Made by a program: the position numbers and the translations under genes. From Parapontixanthobacter aurantiacus (lineage in GTDB: Bacteria > Pseudomonadota > Alphaproteobacteria > Sphingomonadales > Sphingomonadaceae): a stretch of 64,000 nt of DNA. Shown here in pieces: positions 17,119 through 25,705 of this stretch. The stretch lies in assembly GCF_009827635.1 (NCBI RefSeq), contig NZ_WTYW01000003.1, forward strand, positions 62,001-126,000, read 5' to 3'. The notes under the pieces were generated by a model, which was not told the DNA's origin, made no database searches, and saw nothing but the letters and a program-made list of their open reading frames with translations. Every line of letters begins with the position of its first letter. Positions within the stretch are counted from its first letter, which is position 1.

Positions 17119-17982
17119 TCAGCCCTTTTGGCCGACCTGTCGGATCAGCCCTTCCTGCGCTGCACTCGCGATCAGCTTTCCGTCCCGCGTAAAAAACCGT
17201 CCGAACGACAGCCCCCGGGCGCTTCCCGACCATGGGCTCTCCGCGACATAGAGTAGCCAGTCATCGACGCGGAAATCGTGGTGGAACCACAGCGAGTGAT
17301 CGAGGCTCGTGTTCTGATAGCCCGGCGTCTGCCAGCTGACGCCATGCGGTCGCATGGCCGGGCCGAGCAGGTTCGAGTCCGAAGTGTGTCCCAACACCCA
17401 GCGATGAATGGCAGCATCGTCGGGCAGAGGTGCGGTAGGCTTGAACCATAACTGCATGGCAGGGTCCCCCTTCTCGCCTCCCCTGACATCGCCGAACCCG
17501 AATATGGGGCGCATTTCGATCGGCCTCGGGAAGGAACCGCGCGGAATGGGCGCAACGTCTTCAGGAGGGGGGACATCAGGCATTTCGATCTGGTGCGATA
17601 AGCCTTCTTCCGGGACCTGAAAGTTGATGCTGGCGCTGAGGATCGGCTTGCCGTGCTGCTCCGCGACAACGCGGCGGGTCGAGAAACTGCGGCCGTCCCG
17701 CTCCCGCTCCACACGGTAGAGGATCGGTTTGTTCTCATCGCCGGGCCGCATGAAATAGGCATGCATGGAATGCGGAATACGATCGTCCTCGACCGTCCCT
17801 TCCGTTGCCGACAGCGCTTGCGCCACGACCTGCCCGCCGAAAACCCGGCCGATCTTAACGGACAGGCGACGCCCCTCGAACAGGTTCGCGTCGATCCGCT
17901 CAACGCTCAGGAGATCGACGAATTCACGGACGTTCTGCTCCTCGTTCCTGTTACCAGAAGCGTCGTTCGTTTCTGCGTCCAT
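17119..17982 (-). CDS. tesB: Acyl-CoA thioesterase II
   Basis: Hydrolyses acyl-CoA to free fatty acid and CoA in the cytoplasm. 287 residues forming two hotdog domains: the first with RVFGGQVVAQAL and SMHAYFMRPGD (about 50-90), the second with WVLGHTSDSNLLGP and the signature TSLDHSLWFHHDFRVDDWLLY (split here for length, about 200-265), ending in GRFFTRDGKLIASAAQEGLIR. GGGAGGG just upstream supports the ATG at 17982 over earlier in-frame ATGs at 18003 and 18000. It is the first core gene right of the island and is divergent from the aldehyde dehydrogenase gene. Confidence 0.93.
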   Translation of the reverse strand: MDAETNDASGNRNEEQNVREFVDLLSVERIDANLFEGRRLSVKIGRVFGGQVVAQALSATEGTVEDDRIPHSMHAYFMRPGDENKPILYRVERERDGRSFSTRRVVAEQHGKPILSASINFQVPEEGLSHQIEMPDVPPPEDVAPIPRGSFPRPIEMRPIFGFGDVRGGEKGDPAMQLWFKPTAPLPDDAAIHRWVLGHTSDSNLLGPAMRPHGVSWQTPGYQNTSLDHSLWFHHDFRVDDWLLYVAESPWSGSARGLSFGRFFTRDGKLIASAAQEGLIRQVGQKG

Positions 17983-18228
17983 GCGATGCCCTCCCTTCAT
18001 CAATTATCGTTACATCGACGTACCGGTCGTTCCATGGACCCGCCGCCAAGCGCCTTCCTACTGGGTTCGACGCGAGACAAAGTCCAGACCGGAAACCCGA
18101 AATTGCTAATTGTCCATTATTCAGGATGGTCTCGCAACATCGTCGAGGAACCAGTTCGGAAGGCGGGCCCATGCCACGCGCGCACGATGACCGGTGAAAC
18201 GAACGCGGCTTATCTACGTTCGAAGATT

Positions 18229-19707
18229 ATGCCGACAACATACAGCAAGCTCGATCGCGTGTTCGTTGCCGGATCCTGGAAGGACGGCAACGGAGACGCT
18301 CTGAAGAACATCTCCCCATGGGACGAAAGCACCATTTTCGAGATGGCGGCAGCGACGAAGGACGATGTCGACGAAGCGCTCGCCGCCGCGGCCGAGGCCC
18401 AGCGCGAATGGGGCGCCCTGCCGCCGTCCGCCCGCGCGGCCAAGATGAGCCGCATTGCCGAAATCCTCGACGAAAGGCGCGAAGAAATCGCCGACTGGAT
18501 CGTCCGGGAAGTCGGCGGCACGCAGGTGAAGGCGGCGCTCGAATTGCAACTGGCGACCGACTTCGCGCGGAAGGGAGCGGTCTGGCCGTTCATGGTGGAA
18601 GGCGCGATCTTGCCGGAAGACATTCCGGGCAAAGAATCTCGCGTCTATCGTACGCCGGTCGGGGTCGTTGGCTTGATCAGCCCCTGGAATTTCCCGCTGC
18701 AACTTACTGCGCGAACGCTCTTCCCGGCCCTCAGTATCGGGAACGCCGTCGTCATCAAGCCTGCCAGCGATTCCATCGTGACGGGCGGCACCATCTTCGC
18801 TGCCATTTGCGAAGAGGCCGGCATACCGCCCGGCCTCGTCAGCGTCCTGCCCGGCTCGGGCTCGGAAATCGGTACCGCTCTTATCGAACACGACCTTACT
18901 TCTGTCGTATCATTTACAGGTTCGACCGAAGTCGGCCGGGGCGTAGGAAAGTCGGCGCTCGATGCGAACATCATCAAGCCCGTCGAGCTCGAACTCGGCG
19001 GCAACAGCCCCATCGTGGTGCTGTCGGACGCCGATCTCGAATATGCCGTCGAGGCAAGTGTCTGGGGCAAGTTCATGCATCAGGGCGAGATCTGCATGAT
19101 CGCGAACCGCATCATCGTCGAGGATGCCATGTACGACGATTTCGTCGAGGCCTTCGTCGAACGAACCCGGCAACTGCCTGTAGGCAAGCGCGACGATCCG
19201 GCTTGCTTCATCGGTCCGATCGTCAATCGCGACCAGTTCGAAAAGGTCACGCGACTGATCGAGCAAGCGAAGCAGCAGGGCGCGAACTGCGCCCTCGGCG
19301 GAGAACCTGACGGCCTGGTCGTTCCGCCGCATGTTTTTACCGATCTCGATCCGGACAATTGCTTGCTGACGACGGAAATCTTCGGGCCGGTCGCACCGAT
19401 CCAGCGCGCGAAGGACGAGGAACAGGCGCTCGAATTTGCCAATGCGACGACTTATGGCCTCTCCAGCTCGGTCTTTTCGCAGGACGAAGGGCGGGCGCTG
19501 GCCTTTGCCAAACGGATGCAGGCGGGCGTCACCCACATCAACGATCAGCCGGTGAACGACAGTCCGTTCTCGCCGTTCGGCGGTGTAAAGAACTCCGGTA
19601 TCGGCAGGTTCAACGGACGCTGGGCGATCGAGGCATTCACGACGACGCGCTGGATCTCGACGCAGCACGAGCAGCGGAAATTCCCCTTCAGCGCCGACGA
19701 TTTGTGA
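18229..19707 (+). CDS. NAD(P)-dependent aldehyde dehydrogenase (492 aa)
   Basis: Oxidises an aldehyde to the acid. The classic residues are visible: N154 in SPWNFP, general base E255 in ELELGGNSP, and catalytic C289 in HQGEICMIANR; the Rossmann part has VVIKPAS and GSTEVGRGVG. The ICM-x-ANR context fits the benzaldehyde/vanillin-type or related subfamily more than betaine aldehyde dehydrogenases, but the substrate is not set. The ATG at 18229 fits family N-termini; ATG at 18187 is possible, and neither has a strong ribosome site. It is followed after 14 bases by glutathionyl-hydroquinone reductase and then pirin, which suggests an operon dealing with aldehydes and quinones. Confidence 0.9.
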   Translation: MPTTYSKLDRVFVAGSWKDGNGDALKNISPWDESTIFEMAAATKDDVDEALAAAAEAQREWGALPPSARAAKMSRIAEILDERREEIADWIVREVGGTQVKAALELQLATDFARKGAVWPFMVEGAILPEDIPGKESRVYRTPVGVVGLISPWNFPLQLTARTLFPALSIGNAVVIKPASDSIVTGGTIFAAICEEAGIPPGLVSVLPGSGSEIGTALIEHDLTSVVSFTGSTEVGRGVGKSALDANIIKPVELELGGNSPIVVLSDADLEYAVEASVWGKFMHQGEICMIANRIIVEDAMYDDFVEAFVERTRQLPVGKRDDPACFIGPIVNRDQFEKVTRLIEQAKQQGANCALGGEPDGLVVPPHVFTDLDPDNCLLTTEIFGPVAPIQRAKDEEQALEFANATTYGLSSSVFSQDEGRALAFAKRMQAGVTHINDQPVNDSPFSPFGGVKNSGIGRFNGRWAIEAFTTTRWISTQHEQRKFPFSADDL

Positions 19708-19721
19708 GGAGATAACCGGAA

Positions 19722-20687
19722 ATGGGTTTCTTGAAAGACGGCGTCTGGCACGACGAATGGGATCACAATGACGAGGACACGGGCGCGTTCGAGCGGGACG
19801 AAAGCGCCTTTCGCAACTGGGTGACGCCCGATGGTTCGGCGGGTCCGACGGGCGATGGAGATTTTCGCGCGGAGCCGGGCCGGTATCGTCTATATATCAG
19901 CCTCGCCTGTCCGTGGGCGCACCGCGCGAACGTCGCCCGCCATCTGAAAGGGCTGACCGGCATCATCGATCTCGCCGTCGTTCACTGGCTGATGGTCGAT
20001 GGAGGCTGGTCGTTCCGGGACGGCAGTTGCGTGACGAAAGAGCCGGAAATCGACGCAGATTTTCTGCATCAGCTCTATACCCATGCCAAACCCGACTATT
20101 CGGGTCATGTGACCGTCCCCGTCCTTTGGGACACGAAGCGCAAAACGATCGTCAACAACGAAAGCGCGGACATTCTGCGGATGTTCGGAAGCGCCTTCGA
20201 CGATTGCGGGGCAAACGATCTCGACCTGTACCCTGAAGGTCTGCGTGACGAGATCGATCGTCTGAACGAGCGCGTGTACGACACGGTGAATAACGGTGTC
20301 TACAAGGCTGGCTTCGCGACCACGCAGGAGGCCTATGACGAGGCGGTGGGTCCGCTCTTTGATATGCTCGACGAACTGGAAGGACGGCTGAACGGAAAGG
20401 AATGGCTGGTCGGCGACCGGCTGACGGAAGCGGATATAAGGCTATGGACGACCCTGATCCGGTTCGACCCGGTCTATTACGTCCATTTCAAGTGCAATGT
20501 CCGGCGCATCCGGGATTACCCGAACCTCGCTGCCTTCACACAGCGTCTACTGGCTCTCGACGGGGTCGAGGAAACCGTCAATTTCGAACATATCCGGCGC
20601 CATTATTACGAAAGCCACAAGCAGCTCAATCCGAACGGCATCGTGCCGGCGGGGCCGGAACCCCTCGTGCCGGAGCCGGCTCAATGA
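19722..20687 (+). CDS. yqjG: Glutathionyl-hydroquinone reductase (Xi-class GST)
   Basis: 321 residues. It reduces glutathionyl-hydroquinones, releasing hydroquinone and glutathione disulfide. The catalytic C63 is in the signature CPWAHR, preceded by the long N-terminal region typical of this class (FRNWV, GRYRLYISLA). Later marks are VPVLWDTKRKTIVNNESADI (thioredoxin-fold end) and the helical domain with VGDRLTEADIRLWTTLIRFD and YYVHFKCN. GAGGAGATAACC lies just upstream of the ATG. The stop overlaps the pirin start (ATGA), so the two are coupled. Confidence 0.93.
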   Translation: MGFLKDGVWHDEWDHNDEDTGAFERDESAFRNWVTPDGSAGPTGDGDFRAEPGRYRLYISLACPWAHRANVARHLKGLTGIIDLAVVHWLMVDGGWSFRDGSCVTKEPEIDADFLHQLYTHAKPDYSGHVTVPVLWDTKRKTIVNNESADILRMFGSAFDDCGANDLDLYPEGLRDEIDRLNERVYDTVNNGVYKAGFATTQEAYDEAVGPLFDMLDELEGRLNGKEWLVGDRLTEADIRLWTTLIRFDPVYYVHFKCNVRRIRDYPNLAAFTQRLLALDGVEETVNFEHIRRHYYESHKQLNPNGIVPAGPEPLVPEPAQ

Positions 20688-21526
20688 GCGAACGACGGCT
20701 GCTATCGGTGCATAAGGCCTATCGCGAGGACATCGGCGATCTCGTGACGCGCCGCCCCTTGCCCGGACCAGGCCTAGAGCAGATCGACCCGTTCCTGTTC
20801 CTCAACCACCACGGCCCGCAGACCTATCCGCCGAACAATAACGGATTGCCGTTCGGCCCTCATCCGCATCGCGGGTTCGAAACCGTCACGTTCATTCTGG
20901 ACGGCAATCTCGCGCATCTCGACAGCAGCGGCGGCGAAAGCGTCATCGAGGCGGGCGGCGTGCAATGGATGACGGCGGGGCGCGGCCTCGTTCATGCAGA
21001 GATCTCACCCGACAGTTTCAAAAGCTCGGGCGGGCCGCTCGAAATCCTGCAACTCTGGGTGAACCTGCCTTCGCGGCTCAAGATGACGGAACCCCGCTAT
21101 CAGGGCATCGAAGCGACGGAGATACCGGAGAAGCACATATCTTCGGGCGTCGTTATGCGACCGGTTTCCGGAACGGAAGGCGCGCCAATCCGGTCGCTCA
21201 TGGACATAACGCTGGCGACCGTGGCTATGGAGGCCGGCAGCAACGCGTCGCTTAATGCGCCTGGTGGGCACACCGTCTTCTTCTACGTCGTGCGAGGTTC
21301 GTTAGATGCGGGCGGCGGCACCATCCCGGAACATCATCTTGCGCGCTTTGACGACGGCGAAACAATCGAAATTTCGAGCGAAAACGGCTGCCTGATCCTT
21401 TTTGGTCATGCAAAGCCGATCGACGAGCCGGTCGTCTCGCACGGGCCGTTCGTGATGAACACGCGCGACGAAATTATGGAAGCCATTCGCGATTATCAGG
21501 CAGGCAAGTTCGGCGAGATCGCCTGA
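20684..21526 (+). CDS. Pirin family protein (280 aa)
   Basis: Two-cupin protein. The metal ligands of the N-terminal cupin are visible: H60 and H62 in GPHPHRGFETVTF, H104 and E106 in GRGLVHAEIS. The C-terminal cupin (about 150-260) includes GHTVFFYVVRG. Some bacterial pirins act as quercetin dioxygenases, while others bind partner proteins, so the role is open. Its start overlaps the reductase stop as ATGA, and together with the aldehyde dehydrogenase it forms a likely three-gene stress operon. Confidence 0.92.
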   Translation: MSERRLLSVHKAYREDIGDLVTRRPLPGPGLEQIDPFLFLNHHGPQTYPPNNNGLPFGPHPHRGFETVTFILDGNLAHLDSSGGESVIEAGGVQWMTAGRGLVHAEISPDSFKSSGGPLEILQLWVNLPSRLKMTEPRYQGIEATEIPEKHISSGVVMRPVSGTEGAPIRSLMDITLATVAMEAGSNASLNAPGGHTVFFYVVRGSLDAGGGTIPEHHLARFDDGETIEISSENGCLILFGHAKPIDEPVVSHGPFVMNTRDEIMEAIRDYQAGKFGEIA

Positions 21527-21650
21527 CGTCGAAACCGGTGTGCTCGGCCAATCGCGCTAACTCTTGTTAACGGTCCTTGCTTTGCCGGAACAAGCCCCGG
21601 CGCGGCGTTGTTCGAGCAAGGTAACAGTCCCAATGTCCGGAGAGTTCCCC

Positions 21651-22958
21651 ATGCGCATCACCCTCGCGCTTCTTGCCCTGCTCACGCCCGCCGCGGCCCT
21701 CGCCCAAGCGGGTGCGGGCAGCAGCGAACCTTCTGCCGAGGAGGATCGTGGGCGAAAGGGCGTCGAGATCGTCGGTCACGTCCTTAAACCGACACCGCTT
21801 GATTGGACGCAGGAGCGCATGGACAGCCTGGCGCTGCCCGCGGGCTTCGCGATGAACGTCTTTGCCAAGGACCTTCAGAATGCCCGCATGATGCGAGTCG
21901 CCGACGACGGAACGGTCTATCTGACGCGCCGGGCGCAGGGCGACGTGATGATGCTCCGCGACACCGATGGCGACGGGATAGCGGACAAGCGTCAGGTCGT
22001 CGCGCAGAAGGAGGGGATGCACGGCATCGAGATCGCAGGCGATGCGGTCTACCTGATGACGGTGAACGAGCTGTACCGTGCGACGCGCATGGACGATGGC
22101 ACGCTGGGCGAGCTCGAACTCGTCGCCGATGGTTTCCCCGAAGCCGGCCAGCATCCCAACCGGATGGTCGTCATGGGACCGGACGGAAGGCTTTACATCT
22201 CGGTCGGTTCGACGTGCAATGCGTGCGGCGAGACCGACAAGGAGAACGCCACCATCGTATCGATGAACCCTGATGGCTCGGACCGGCGCATCTTCGCATC
22301 GGGCCTGCGCAATACCATCGGCTATGGCTTCGAGCCAACGACCGGCGCGGCCTATGGCTTTGATCACGGGATCGACTGGCTAGGCGACAACGAGCAGCAC
22401 GAGGAATTCAACCGGCTGATGGACGGCGAGCGTTATGGCTGGCCCTATGTCTATGCGCTCTCCCGATTCAACCCGCAGGACACTCCGCCCGACAGCAGCT
22501 TTTCGGAATACGCAGCGGGCAGCGTCGAGCCGATCGGTCTGCATACGCCGCATTCTGCGCCGATGCAGCTGGCGTTCGACAACAGGCGCGCTTTGCCCGC
22601 GCAATATCAGGGCGACGCCTTTATCGCATTGCGCGGATCGTGGAACCGGCAGCCTCCGTCGGGCTACGAAGTGCTGCGCGTCGATTTCGAGACCGGTCGA
22701 CCGGTCGGCATGGAGCCGTTCCTTACCGGCTTCCTGATGGAAGACGAAGAGAGCCCGACCGGCTGGGGCCATATGGGCCGCCTTGCCGGACTCGCGCAGG
22801 GGCCTGATGGTGCAATGTATCTATCCGACGACGATAACGGGATAATCTACCGGATAAGCTATGAAGGGCCGGGAGCGATGGAACGTCCGACGCCGCAATT
22901 CACCAATGCCGATGCCGAGGAATTGAACCTGGGGCTCGTCGAACAGAATGGCGGCTGA
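21651..22958 (+). CDS. PQQ-dependent sugar dehydrogenase / sorbosone dehydrogenase-like, exported (435 aa)
   Basis: Periplasmic beta-propeller of the glucose/sorbosone dehydrogenase family. The signal peptide MRITLALLALLTPAAALAQA starts at the ATG with GGAGAG upstream; an in-frame ATG at 21633 is less likely. Propeller marks include RVADDGTVYLTRRAQGDVMM, HPNRMVVMGPDGRLYISVGS followed by TCNACGETD, GLRNTIGYGF and GRLAGLAQGPDGAMYLSDDD. The Cys pair after VGS is common in the sorbosone dehydrogenase branch. Whether PQQ is bound is not visible from the sequence. It stands alone, converging on the ino1-YcaO operon with 16 bases between the stops. Confidence 0.88.
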   Translation: MRITLALLALLTPAAALAQAGAGSSEPSAEEDRGRKGVEIVGHVLKPTPLDWTQERMDSLALPAGFAMNVFAKDLQNARMMRVADDGTVYLTRRAQGDVMMLRDTDGDGIADKRQVVAQKEGMHGIEIAGDAVYLMTVNELYRATRMDDGTLGELELVADGFPEAGQHPNRMVVMGPDGRLYISVGSTCNACGETDKENATIVSMNPDGSDRRIFASGLRNTIGYGFEPTTGAAYGFDHGIDWLGDNEQHEEFNRLMDGERYGWPYVYALSRFNPQDTPPDSSFSEYAAGSVEPIGLHTPHSAPMQLAFDNRRALPAQYQGDAFIALRGSWNRQPPSGYEVLRVDFETGRPVGMEPFLTGFLMEDEESPTGWGHMGRLAGLAQGPDGAMYLSDDDNGIIYRISYEGPGAMERPTPQFTNADAEELNLGLVEQNGG

Positions 22959-22974
22959 CGTTTAGGCGCGGTTC

Positions 22975-23667
22975 TCAAGAGGTCTCGCGAACAAACCCCT
23001 CGTGACGCCAGGAGGATAGCGCGTTGCGCGCCGCCTCTACCCCTCCGAACTGAAAGCCGATCTGGCTTTCATAGGCGAGGGTAGCTTCCAGCTTGCGTGC
23101 ATGAGCTTCCTCGTCCAGCGCGACCCGATGGACGCAGGGAGGCGCTTTCTTCTCTTTCTGCGCGTAGGGATAATCCTCCCACAGAATGAGCGTCTGGTTC
23201 GTTGAAATCGCCTCCAGTGCCTCGCGCACAACGAGATGATCGACATGCCCGCCTATTCCGATGGGACCATATACGAGGTCGGGCCTGTAGGACGCGACCA
23301 GTGCGGCCAGTTCCTTTACAAGCGGCATGACGACGTCGTCTGTCAGGAGGCGCCCGTCGAACAGAGCTTCGGCGCTTTCGTACCCACGATGGGGCGCTTC
23401 GAGGAAATCGAGATGGATGGCTTTGACGTTCAGGATTGCGCAGGCGGCTTGGTCCTCCGCACGGCGTAGCGCCATGTAGTCGATCTCCGGACCCAGCCCC
23501 TTGTCCAGTTGGCATGCGAGAGCGAAGCCTCTCGGCTCGGCGGTATTCCCGGTAAAGCATGTCGCCACTGCAACGGCGTCGCCTGCTTCGCTATGACAGT
23601 AGAGGCATCCGCCTGCCGAAAAGACCGCGTCGTCGAGATGCGGAGAGATCGCCAGGACACGCGTCAC
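22975..23667 (-). CDS. PIG-L family N-acetyl-sugar deacetylase (230 aa)
   Basis: Zinc-dependent de-N-acetylase. The motif SPHLDDAVFSAGG (about 8-20) is the family's PH-x-DD metal/catalytic box, and GGHVDH (about 151-156) gives the second pair of His ligands. Relatives act on GlcNAc-inositol (mycothiol MshB), GlcNAc-PI, chitobiose or bacillithiol precursors. The start is a GTG overlapping the glycosyltransferase stop (GTGA), so it is the last cistron of the eight-gene operon. The pairing with an inositol-phosphate synthase and a GT4 enzyme makes a GlcNAc-inositol-type substrate the best guess. Confidence 0.88.
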   Translation of the reverse strand: MTRVLAISPHLDDAVFSAGGCLYCHSEAGDAVAVATCFTGNTAEPRGFALACQLDKGLGPEIDYMALRRAEDQAACAILNVKAIHLDFLEAPHRGYESAEALFDGRLLTDDVVMPLVKELAALVASYRPDLVYGPIGIGGHVDHLVVREALEAISTNQTLILWEDYPYAQKEKKAPPCVHRVALDEEAHARKLEATLAYESQIGFQFGGVEAARNALSSWRHEGFVRETS

Positions 23668-24875
23668 AGGAGGTGCGGCTCTGTCCGAAAACGGCAATTG
23701 TCGTAGATTGGCAGATCGGGGTCGAACGGTTCGGGCGCACGGGAGCCGGAGACCTCCGCATAAATCTCTGTAATCATCCGGCCGACAACGGTCCAACTAT
23801 AGGTCGCGCGGCATTCGGCAAGCGCCGCGTCGGCGAGATGCTGGCGCGCGCCGCGATCATCGATCAGCTTTTGGAGCGCCCGCGCCTGCGCCGCGACATC
23901 GCCGGGCTCGACCAGAAGTCCGTTCTCACCGTCGCGCAGGCAGTCGGATACGCCGACGGCGTGGCAGGAGACGATCGCAAGTCCGCTCGCCATCGCTTCG
24001 AGGATCGTGTTGGAAAACCCTTCGGCGTATGTCGGCGAAACGAAGATTTGATGCTCCCGGTAGATCTGCGGCACGTCCTCATATTCTGCATAGCCGGTAA
24101 AGACGATGTGGTCCGACAAACCCTTTTCGCGGACCAAATCCTTGGCTGGCTGGAGATCCGGCCCGATGCCGGAGATCGTTGCGCTCCAAGAGCCGGTCAG
24201 CCCGCTGGCGGCCTCGATGAAGTCCAGCACGCCCTTCCGGCTGTCGACGCGTCCGTGGTAAAGGATACGGACGGTTTTCCCTTCGCCCAGAGTTCCGGGC
24301 GTGAAGCGGGTCGTGTCGACGGCCCCCGGCACGAAGGTAAAGCGATCGAGCGAGGTACCGAGGCGCTCATGCACTTCTTCCGCGAACGATTGCCCTCCGA
24401 TCAGCACCGCATCGGCATGATCGAGAACGCGAATCATCGCCTGCCGATGCGTTTCGCAGCACGAGCCGACCCAGTGACCGTCGCCGCCCTGAATGGAGAC
24501 GACGACCGGCAAGCCCAGCTTCCGACCCGCCAGCAGGGCAGCCCAACCCGTCGGATAGCCATATTGGGCGTGGATCACGTCGAAGGGCGTTCGCTCGTGT
24601 TCCACCACGATCGTATCGACCATCGTGACGATGTCGCGCTCGAAGTCCCCGTTCTCCTGCTCGCCGGTCTGCTCGAGGCCGATGACGCGCACGCCTAGCA
24701 CCTCCGGAGGCGGACCGCCCCCGTAAACGCCTTTTCCGAAAGCATCGCTGCGATACTGGCTGATCATCGTCACGTCGTGTTCTTGCGCGACGAGTTGCCG
24801 CAAGAGATTGATGGCGTAGATCGACATGCCACTGATTGCCGGGAAGAAACGGCGGCTGACGAAACATACCCTCAT
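23664..24875 (-). CDS. GT4-family glycosyltransferase (403 aa)
   Basis: Transfers a sugar from a nucleotide sugar with retention. Two Rossmann domains: the acceptor side begins MRVCFVSRRFFPAISGMSIY and includes FDVIHAQYGYPTGW; the donor side has LYHGRVDSRKGVLDFIEA, GYAEYEDVPQIY and the E-x7-E box in YAEGFSNTILEAMASGLAIV. It resembles MshA-like and related GT4 enzymes, with no residue that fixes the acceptor. ATGA overlap with the gene before and GTGA overlap with the deacetylase after it place it inside the operon. It would glycosylate the product of the upstream enzymes. Confidence 0.88.
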   Translation of the reverse strand: MRVCFVSRRFFPAISGMSIYAINLLRQLVAQEHDVTMISQYRSDAFGKGVYGGGPPPEVLGVRVIGLEQTGEQENGDFERDIVTMVDTIVVEHERTPFDVIHAQYGYPTGWAALLAGRKLGLPVVVSIQGGDGHWVGSCCETHRQAMIRVLDHADAVLIGGQSFAEEVHERLGTSLDRFTFVPGAVDTTRFTPGTLGEGKTVRILYHGRVDSRKGVLDFIEAASGLTGSWSATISGIGPDLQPAKDLVREKGLSDHIVFTGYAEYEDVPQIYREHQIFVSPTYAEGFSNTILEAMASGLAIVSCHAVGVSDCLRDGENGLLVEPGDVAAQARALQKLIDDRGARQHLADAALAECRATYSWTVVGRMITEIYAEVSGSRAPEPFDPDLPIYDNCRFRTEPHLL

Positions 24876-25705
24876 GCCGGGACAAGCTCCTTCAGAAAGG
24901 CGATGCTTTCCGGAACCGCTTGATGGGCCCGGGGGCTTTCCCGCGACAATTCGACGGATACGAGACGATCGAAGCCGACCTCTTCCAGTGCATGAAGGAC
25001 GCTTCGCACATCCATGTCGCCTTCGCCGAACGGCAAATGGACGTGAACGCCCGTCTTCATATCCTCGATCGCGACGGTGCCCAGATGTTCGGAATATTGG
25101 CGCACCGCGTCGGCGGGATCGATATCCTGACTGACGATGCAATGGCCGGTATCGAGGGCGAGCTTGAGCCGGGGGTGCCGGGCCTGCACCGCCTCCCATT
25201 CGCCGCAAGTCTCGACGAGCATTCCCGGCTCCGGCTCGAACGCGGCATCGACACCGACATCTTCCGCGTGATCCAGAACCTCGCTCAGCGCCTCGTGCAG
25301 CCAATCGAACGCCTGCTCCTTCGAAACCTGCTCTTTGAGAACACCGGTCCAGAAACTTACCGCCTCGGCATCCCAGATTGCAGCGATGTCCAAGGCGCGC
25401 TTAAGAAATGCGATCCGTCGGCCTCGCCCTTCTGCGTCCGGAGACAACAGGGTCGGTTCATGCTTGTCGCGAGGGTCGAGCAGGAAACGCGCGCCCGTCT
25501 CGATGATAGCGCCCAGTTGCAAATCGTCGAGCAGCCGCCCCACGCGTTCCGCTTCGCCCTGCCAGTTCGCTGCGAACGGGTCACAGTGATGATGGTCGAG
25601 CGTTATGGCGACGCCATCATAGCCGCTATCCGCGATCAGCCTGATGGCATCGTCGAGCCGGTGATTGGCTGCACCATTGGTGTTGTAGGCAAAGCGCAGG
25701 GTCAC
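24872..25705 (-). CDS. Sugar phosphate isomerase/epimerase-type TIM barrel (277 aa)
   Basis: AP_endonuclease_2 / xylose-isomerase-like barrel. The metal-site strands are visible in order: the EPEPGMLVE segment (about 160), LALDTGHC (about 185-192), and VHVHLPFGEGDMD (about 223-236), with a late VSVELSRESP. This superfamily includes inosose isomerases and dehydratases (IolI, IolE), hydroxypyruvate isomerase and the EboE-type proteins. With an inositol-phosphate synthase and a Gfo/Idh gene in the same operon, an inosose-type substrate is plausible but not shown. The start is GTG, overlapping the YcaO stop as GTGA. Confidence 0.85.
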   Translation of the reverse strand: MTLRFAYNTNGAANHRLDDAIRLIADSGYDGVAITLDHHHCDPFAANWQGEAERVGRLLDDLQLGAIIETGARFLLDPRDKHEPTLLSPDAEGRGRRIAFLKRALDIAAIWDAEAVSFWTGVLKEQVSKEQAFDWLHEALSEVLDHAEDVGVDAAFEPEPGMLVETCGEWEAVQARHPRLKLALDTGHCIVSQDIDPADAVRQYSEHLGTVAIEDMKTGVHVHLPFGEGDMDVRSVLHALEEVGFDRLVSVELSRESPRAHQAVPESIAFLKELVPA

